Assembly (NCBI GenBank): GCA_964428905.1
Contig: CAYSAA010000205.1
Span: 1-17,265, forward strand
Source: CAYSAA01 sp964428905
GTDB taxonomy: Bacteria > Atribacterota > Phoenicimicrobiia > Phoenicimicrobiales > Stramentimicrobiaceae
DNA length: 17,265 nt
Direction of reading: 5' to 3'
Shown here: piece by piece, positions 13,071 to 17,265 of the stretch
Numbering within the stretch: the first letter of the stretch is position 1
Layout: every line of letters begins with the position of its first letter
Program-made: the position numbers and the translations under genes
Notes under the pieces: generated by a model
Databases searched by the model: none
Seen by the model: only the letters and a program-made list of their open reading frames with translations
What the model was told of the DNA's origin: nothing

Positions 13071-14373
13071 ATTTGTTGTATTCTTTATGATTCCGAAACT
13101 TATTAATCAACTCATACAAAGTGTCTCTTCTACCAAATCCACCTGCTTTTGTAATAATATTCAAAGGGTTATCATGGAAACATGATCTGGTAAGAGGAAT
13201 GCCGGGTAATAGCTCTCCTGATACCTCCAGATTTGAAATGCCTAACTCCCTACAAACACTAATAGCTATATCACCGCCGGTCAGAATCAAATTTCGTATA
13301 GTATTTTTTTTTATTATTATTGAAGTTAGCTGCCCAAAAAATTCTTTAATCTTATTTTCTAGTTCTTTGAAGGTTAAGTTATATTCTTGCATTAGCTCAT
13401 TATCGATTGATTTTTTTTCATTATTAATTGCATCTGTATATATGACTAAATCTTGATTGTTTTTTAAAATTTTGAGGCCTTCTTCAGCATAATAATCAAG
13501 AATTTTGCTCTCTAGGGAATAAATTTCTTTTATATCTATCTTCAATTCGGCAAATTTTAAATTATTTTTAAGATATTGTATCTGGTCTACCATAAGAGGA
13601 TTCCTGGAACCACCAACAATCAGTATGGGACTTTGATTGTTTGGTATATCAAACTTTAAATTCTTTTTCTTACCATAACTCTGAGCCAAACAATTGGCTA
13701 ATCCTGCTGAACCTGAAAATAATACTTTTTCACTAAATCCTATTCCACTTGAGACGATATCCTTTAAATTCCTTTCATCGCTTGAATCAACAACAATTAT
13801 TTTTTTCTTTTGCTCAATCAAATCATTAAGGGCTTTTTTGATTACATCTTGCCCTTTTTTTACTTCTGATAAGTCAATCCTCCCGATCGAAAGTTTTGTC
13901 TGTTGTTCTAATATAGATGGAATAAATGATTCAGCTTTCTTTCCTGTACTATTATCACTATACCTACTAAGTCCAAGGGGTTTTTTCTGAACAATAAGAT
14001 TTCCCCCAACAGTAATCCTCTGATGAGAAGGGAAACTTGGGCTCATTATACAAAACTGCTTATTAAAAATATTCATAATCTCCTCAATCTCTGCACCTAT
14101 ATTTCCTCGCATCGTTGAATCAATTTTTTTATAAACAATGTCTCTTTCATGAATATCAAGCCCTTCTAGAATTTTGTTTAATCGATATCGAGCTATTTTT
14201 TCTTCTACTTCCCGAGTTTCAGTATCTATTACCAAAACATCATAATCATCTGGAGCTATGCTACTTGACAATTCATCATTTACTATGAATACTGTTGTCC
14301 TATATCCATTTTTGACAAATTGTACCCCTGTATCATTGGCTCCTGTTAGATCATCTGCTATTACATATATCAT
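13069..14373 (-). CDS. Four-carbon acid sugar kinase, DUF1537 family (D-threonate/erythronate or 3-oxo-tetronate kinase-like)
   Basis: ATP-dependent kinase of 434 residues that phosphorylates O4 of a four-carbon sugar acid. The N-terminal substrate domain has ADDLTGANDTG at 6-16, KKIDSTMRGNIG at 82-93 and SPSFPSHQRITVGGN at 111-125. The C-terminal nucleotide domain has ILTGGDIA, then GELLPGIPLTR, then ITKAGGFGRRDTL near the end. Where most relatives have a GRT or GRTT sequence in the 111-125 loop, this protein has QRIT. Pairing with PdxA points to DtnK or the D-erythronate counterpart; OtnK, which partners with an aldolase, is less likely. The start is ATG with AAAAGGG four bases upstream. 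About 160 bases separate it from the gene before it, enough for its own promoter. Confidence 0.9.
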   Translation of the reverse strand: MIYVIADDLTGANDTGVQFVKNGYRTTVFIVNDELSSSIAPDDYDVLVIDTETREVEEKIARYRLNKILEGLDIHERDIVYKKIDSTMRGNIGAEIEEIMNIFNKQFCIMSPSFPSHQRITVGGNLIVQKKPLGLSRYSDNSTGKKAESFIPSILEQQTKLSIGRIDLSEVKKGQDVIKKALNDLIEQKKKIIVVDSSDERNLKDIVSSGIGFSEKVLFSGSAGLANCLAQSYGKKKNLKFDIPNNQSPILIVGGSRNPLMVDQIQYLKNNLKFAELKIDIKEIYSLESKILDYYAEEGLKILKNNQDLVIYTDAINNEKKSIDNELMQEYNLTFKELENKIKEFFGQLTSIIIKKNTIRNLILTGGDIAISVCRELGISNLEVSGELLPGIPLTRSCFHDNPLNIITKAGGFGRRDTLYELINKFRNHKEYNK

Positions 14374-14473
14374 TGAACCCTTTTATTTCCCCCGATTTTT
14401 ATGTTCCGGGTGTGTTTTATATTTTCTGTAAAGTAACTAGAATAAATTGTATCAGTCCATCAAGAACCTCCAA

Positions 14474-14499
14474 AAATATTATATATATAAAAAAAATAT
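14474..14499. repeat. Low-complexity AT tract
   Basis: An alternating AT run followed by an A-run lies in the gap between the guanylyltransferase stop and the DUF1537 kinase start. On the minus strand it holds TTGATA and TATAAT-like strings, but with spacing of only 13-15 bases, so no promoter is called. Confidence 0.5.
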
Positions 14500-14532
14500 C
14501 AAGAAGGTATAATTCATAACAAATTTCAACAT

Positions 14533-15912
14533 TTATTTTCTCCCATATTCATCATCAAATCGTATGATATCATCTTCTTCCAGATAATCGCCCATTTGCA
14601 CTTCAATGATCTCCAGGGGCTGTTTTCCGGGATTCTCAACTCGATGCTTCTGTTCAGCTTTAATATCAATGCTTTCTCCGGGTTGCATGAATTGTACTTT
14701 ATCATCGATTGTTACCCTGGCTATACCTTTTATCACGATCCAGTGTTCATTTCTATGATGATGCAATTGATAGCTGAGCTTTTCCCCGGAGTTGACTTTT
14801 ATCCTCTTGATTTTGAAGGAATTCTTTTCTTCTTCCAGAATCTTATAATTCCCCCAGGGTCGATAGTCCTGCACATGGTACTCTGTACGAATATCCTTCT
14901 TTTCCTTTAACAGCTTGACCACCTCTTTTACCTTTTGTGATTGCTGCTTATTACAGACCAGTAAGGCATCTTTGGTATCAATCATGATGACGCCATCAAC
15001 ACCAATGGTGACTACTAGTTTGCCGTCTTCCGAGTGAATGATGTTATGCCTGGAATCCAGCAAAAGATGGCTATGACTGGCGATATTGCCTGCTTCATCC
15101 TGGTCAAAAACATCATACAGTGAATCAAAACAGCCTAAATCATTCCAATCGATATCAGCAGGTACTACTACTACCTTGTTGCTCTTTTCCATAATGCCGT
15201 AGTCAATAGAGATATTGATTTTTATTTTGGCAAAAGCTTCTGTTAGGGTTTTGCTTTCCTGGAAAGCTTTGACTATCTCCGGAGCGTAGGTTTTTACCTC
15301 TTCAATCAACAGCCTGGTATCAAACATAAACACACCGCTGTTCCAGTAGTATCCCTTTTTGATATAGGCTACCGCTTGCTGGTAATCAGGTTTCTCCTGG
15401 AATGCTTTGACTAGAAAGCCATTCCCTTTCACCTCCCCGGGGTAGATGTAGCCATAGCCGGTATGGGGGTAATGAGGCTTGATGCCGAAGGTAATTAAGC
15501 AATCTTTGGCAAGAGGCTCTGAAGCTTGAATCAGTTGGGAAAATTCCTGGCTCTTTTTGATGATATGATCTGAAGGAAAAACGACCACCGAGTCATGACC
15601 CTTTTTGATAATTTCATGAATACCGGCATAGATGGCCGGCAGGGTATTTTTTACTTCTGGTTCTGTCAGGATATGGTCTTCTTGATACTGATAACCTAAT
15701 TCTTCTACGTCTGCCCTGACCAAAAATTGGTACAACCTGTTGGTAACTATATAGATATCATCCAGGTCAGCTAATAATAAACTGCGCTTAAAGGTCTCCT
15801 GGAACAAAGAGTGTTCTTTATCATGAAATTTAATAAACTGCTTGGGAAAACGGTCTCGGCTTAACGGCCAAAGCCGGGTACCGATACCACCTGCTAAAAT
15901 AAGTACTTTCAT
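14533..15912 (-). CDS. manC: Bifunctional mannose-1-phosphate guanylyltransferase / mannose-6-phosphate isomerase (type II PMI-GMP)
   Basis: Makes GDP-mannose from mannose-1-phosphate and GTP, and isomerises fructose-6-phosphate to mannose-6-phosphate, feeding polysaccharide or glycoconjugate synthesis. It has 459 residues, normal for ManC/AlgA. The nucleotidyltransferase domain (about 1-330) starts with LAGGIGTRLWPLSRDRFPKQ at 6-25 and has FQEKPDYQQA and DIDWNDLG further on. The C-terminal cupin isomerase domain (about 350-455) has RPWGNY, then KLSYQLHHHRNEHW with metal-binding histidines, then QKHRVENPGKQPLEIIEVQ. AAGGAGGG lies four bases before the ATG, a strong site. The gene looks visibly richer in G+C than the DUF1537 gene. 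No other exopolysaccharide genes are in view. Confidence 0.95.
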   Translation of the reverse strand: MKVLILAGGIGTRLWPLSRDRFPKQFIKFHDKEHSLFQETFKRSLLLADLDDIYIVTNRLYQFLVRADVEELGYQYQEDHILTEPEVKNTLPAIYAGIHEIIKKGHDSVVVFPSDHIIKKSQEFSQLIQASEPLAKDCLITFGIKPHYPHTGYGYIYPGEVKGNGFLVKAFQEKPDYQQAVAYIKKGYYWNSGVFMFDTRLLIEEVKTYAPEIVKAFQESKTLTEAFAKIKINISIDYGIMEKSNKVVVVPADIDWNDLGCFDSLYDVFDQDEAGNIASHSHLLLDSRHNIIHSEDGKLVVTIGVDGVIMIDTKDALLVCNKQQSQKVKEVVKLLKEKKDIRTEYHVQDYRPWGNYKILEEEKNSFKIKRIKVNSGEKLSYQLHHHRNEHWIVIKGIARVTIDDKVQFMQPGESIDIKAEQKHRVENPGKQPLEIIEVQMGDYLEEDDIIRFDDEYGRK

Positions 15913-15964
15913 TCATCCCTCCTTGAAGAACATCAGCATATCGCGAACCAATACTATAAGTATT

Positions 15965-16477
15965 TTATACTGACTTTTTACCAGTCATTTTCTCAATTTG
16001 AATTTTAATAAGGACTACTTTTTTGAAACTGGCTTCAGGATACTTTAATTCATCCCTGTTCATCTCTTTATAATAATGCCTTACTATAACATCAAGTGCC
16101 TCTTTTTTCTTATCTTCATCGGTTATAAATTCAGCCTCTCCAAAAACTAAAACGCTCTGATAATTCATATCGCTTTCACAGACATCTGAGGCTGGCAATA
16201 ATTCTATATTCTGTCCAAACGCTATACAAACTCGAGGAAACTCTTTCAGAATATCAATTTTTAGTCCCTCACCAATAGAATGGAGATAAATACATTGATC
16301 CTTAAAACCAAAATTCATAGGAATAATATATGGGTTATTCTTTCTGGACATAGCTACCCAACAAACACTACTTGCATTAATGATTTCATTCATCTTTGCT
16401 ACATCCTTAATTTGTCTATCTTTTCTTCTCATGATATTTATTTCTAACTCCCCTTCTTCCCTGTATATCTGTATCAT
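15965..16477 (-). CDS. Pyridoxamine 5'-phosphate oxidase-fold flavoprotein (NimA-like)
   Basis: A small split-barrel flavin-binding protein of up to 170 residues, of the PPOX/nitroimidazole-resistance type. Family marks are RRKDRQI near the start, CWVAMSRKNNPYIIPMNFGF near 39-58, YLHSIGEGLKIDILK near 64-78 and VLVFGEAEFI near 109-118. Two starts are possible. The ATG at 16477 has AAAGGA about ten bases upstream. The ATG at 16432 (155 residues, MRRKDR) matches the usual family N-terminus but has only GGGGAG at 15 bases. I kept the longer form. Function unknown; probably reduces or binds a flavin- or F420-type cofactor. The guanylyltransferase follows within about 50 bases, yet no functional link is obvious. 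Confidence 0.85.
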   Translation of the reverse strand: MIQIYREEGELEINIMRRKDRQIKDVAKMNEIINASSVCWVAMSRKNNPYIIPMNFGFKDQCIYLHSIGEGLKIDILKEFPRVCIAFGQNIELLPASDVCESDMNYQSVLVFGEAEFITDEDKKKEALDVIVRHYYKEMNRDELKYPEASFKKVVLIKIQIEKMTGKKSV

Positions 16478-16551
16478 TGATAAATCATCCTTTGCTAACT
16501 CACTGAAGAATACAATTCACTTTATGTTACTATGTTACCTTGAATTTAATA

Positions 16552-17142
16552 TTAGTCACAATTAGCAATAAGGTGATATTTTTCTAACTCATCTTTCAAA
16601 AAATTGCTATTAATAAAGTGAATAGACCGGATACCCATATTCCGGGCAGCAATAACGTTTTCCTCAGTATCATCAATAAAGATAGCTCTTTCTTTGGTCA
16701 TAAGTTCTTTATCCAAAATATGTTGATAAAATAGAGGATCCGGTTTAACTATTCCCATTAAATGAGAGGCATAAACGGTATCAAAAAAGTTATAATCTCC
16801 TTTTTCTAAATGATATTGGTAATGAGTTTGAAAAGTATTTGTTCCGCAAACTACCCGGTGTCTCTTCTTTAAATCTCTAATGATTTGAATTACTTTATGA
16901 TTTCTGCTAGGATGGAAATATTTCTTAAATAAATTTCCCTTAATTTCCCTATGAATTTTTTGAGAAATTCGTATCCAGAATTGCTGATTATCTATTTTAC
17001 CACCAAGTAATTTTTCCCAATCTTCCCCGGCTGATTGAAAAAATTTTTCTTCGGTAATTTCTAACTGCTCAGCAATAGATGGAATAACGTTAGTATTAAC
17101 GGTGACAACACCGCCCATATCAAATATATATAATAAGCCCAA
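16552..17142 (-). CDS. HAD-IA family hydrolase (YihX-like sugar phosphatase candidate)
   Basis: Haloacid dehalogenase-superfamily hydrolase of 196 residues. Motif I is IFDMGGVV, with the nucleophile Asp8. Motif II is CGTNT near 99-103, motif III is Lys133 in GIVKPDP, and motif IV is the Asp157-Asp158 pair in IFIDDTEEN. The residue two after the nucleophile, usually the Asp acid/base in phosphatases, is Gly10; E. coli YihX, a glucose-1-phosphate phosphatase, has a similar FDLGN motif. The start is TTG at 17142, with AGGG six bases upstream overlapping the permease stop; the next ATG (Met9) falls inside motif I and is too late. It lies eight bases after the ABC permease stop, so it is probably the next gene of a sugar-uptake operon, perhaps dephosphorylating a sugar phosphate. 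Confidence 0.88.
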   Translation of the reverse strand: MGLLYIFDMGGVVTVNTNVIPSIAEQLEITEEKFFQSAGEDWEKLLGGKIDNQQFWIRISQKIHREIKGNLFKKYFHPSRNHKVIQIIRDLKKRHRVVCGTNTFQTHYQYHLEKGDYNFFDTVYASHLMGIVKPDPLFYQHILDKELMTKERAIFIDDTEENVIAARNMGIRSIHFINSNFLKDELEKYHLIANCD

Positions 17143-17150
17143 GATTTACC

Positions 17151-17265
17151 CTAACCTTTTCTTGAAGAAAACAGAGCAGCTCCTCCAATAAAATATTTAG
17201 AAAGCTTTAAAAACAAAATCAGGATCGGAATACTGGCAATGGCAGCAACTGCCATTAAAGCTCCC
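17151..17265 (-). CDS. Carbohydrate ABC transporter permease, MalG type (C-terminal fragment, rest beyond the window)
   Basis: Only the last 37 codons are inside the window, ending at a TAG (17151-17153). They read a membrane helix, ALMAVAAIASIPILILFLKL, followed by KYFIGGAALFSSRKG. This matches the conserved end of CUT1-family inner-membrane permeases (a PILILF segment, an aromatic-Phe turn, then a GA...KG terminus). It would form one channel half of a sugar importer with a partner permease, binding protein and ATPase upstream. The downstream HAD gene is tightly linked. Confidence 0.8.
   Translation of the reverse strand, partial: GALMAVAAIASIPILILFLKLSKYFIGGAALFSSRKG

Noticed and set aside
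13121..13456. Plus-strand open frame of 111 codons opposite the DUF1537 kinase
   Set aside because: Low-complexity Ser/Leu/Ile/Phe composition typical of antisense AT-rich coding DNA.

Overview
This is a 17.3-kb, AT-rich window from a bacterial chromosome. It has dense, mostly minus-strand genes, good Shine-Dalgarno sites and sigma-70-like promoters. The content (TRAP and CUT1 sugar uptake, sugar-acid catabolism, a UroD-superfamily protein, B12-type methionine synthase parts) suits a fermentative anaerobe of Firmicutes or Atribacterota type. Taxonomy is only a guess, because there is no rRNA or marker gene. I see no tRNA, rRNA, insertion sequence, CRISPR array or phage gene.

Region 1 (1-8751) looks like one catabolic locus built around an IclR-type regulator. 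The minus-strand arm is iclR, two DapA-superfamily aldolases, a UroD-like protein, and then, after a 320-bp leader with its own promoter, a TRAP solute-binding protein cut by the window edge. The plus-strand arm, divergent from iclR, is an FGGY sugar kinase, a zinc alcohol dehydrogenase and a D-2-hydroxyacid dehydrogenase, packed with 6-13-bp gaps. The shared iclR/kinase intergenic region holds back-to-back promoters and two palindromes that overlap them. The likely job is uptake of a sugar acid or related carboxylate, its oxidation or reduction, phosphorylation, and aldol cleavage to pyruvate plus an aldehyde. The exact substrate cannot be read from the sequence.

Region 2 (8805-10557) holds two pieces of cobalamin-dependent methionine synthesis as separate genes: a MetH reactivation-domain-like protein and the zinc homocysteine-binding domain. 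The pterin-binding and B12-binding modules are not in the window. A 344-bp gene-free stretch lies upstream.

Region 3 (10902-14373) holds a DUF1537 four-carbon acid sugar kinase, a PdxA-family dehydrogenase and an aldo/keto reductase, all on the minus strand. The DUF1537 plus PdxA pair matches the known D-threonate/D-erythronate route to dihydroxyacetone phosphate, so PdxA here is probably catabolic and not a vitamin B6 enzyme.

Region 4 (14533-17265) is a mixed minus-strand series: a bifunctional mannose-1-phosphate guanylyltransferase/mannose-6-phosphate isomerase, a pyridoxamine-phosphate-oxidase-fold flavoprotein, a YihX-like HAD hydrolase, and the C-terminal end of a MalG-type ABC sugar permease running off the window.
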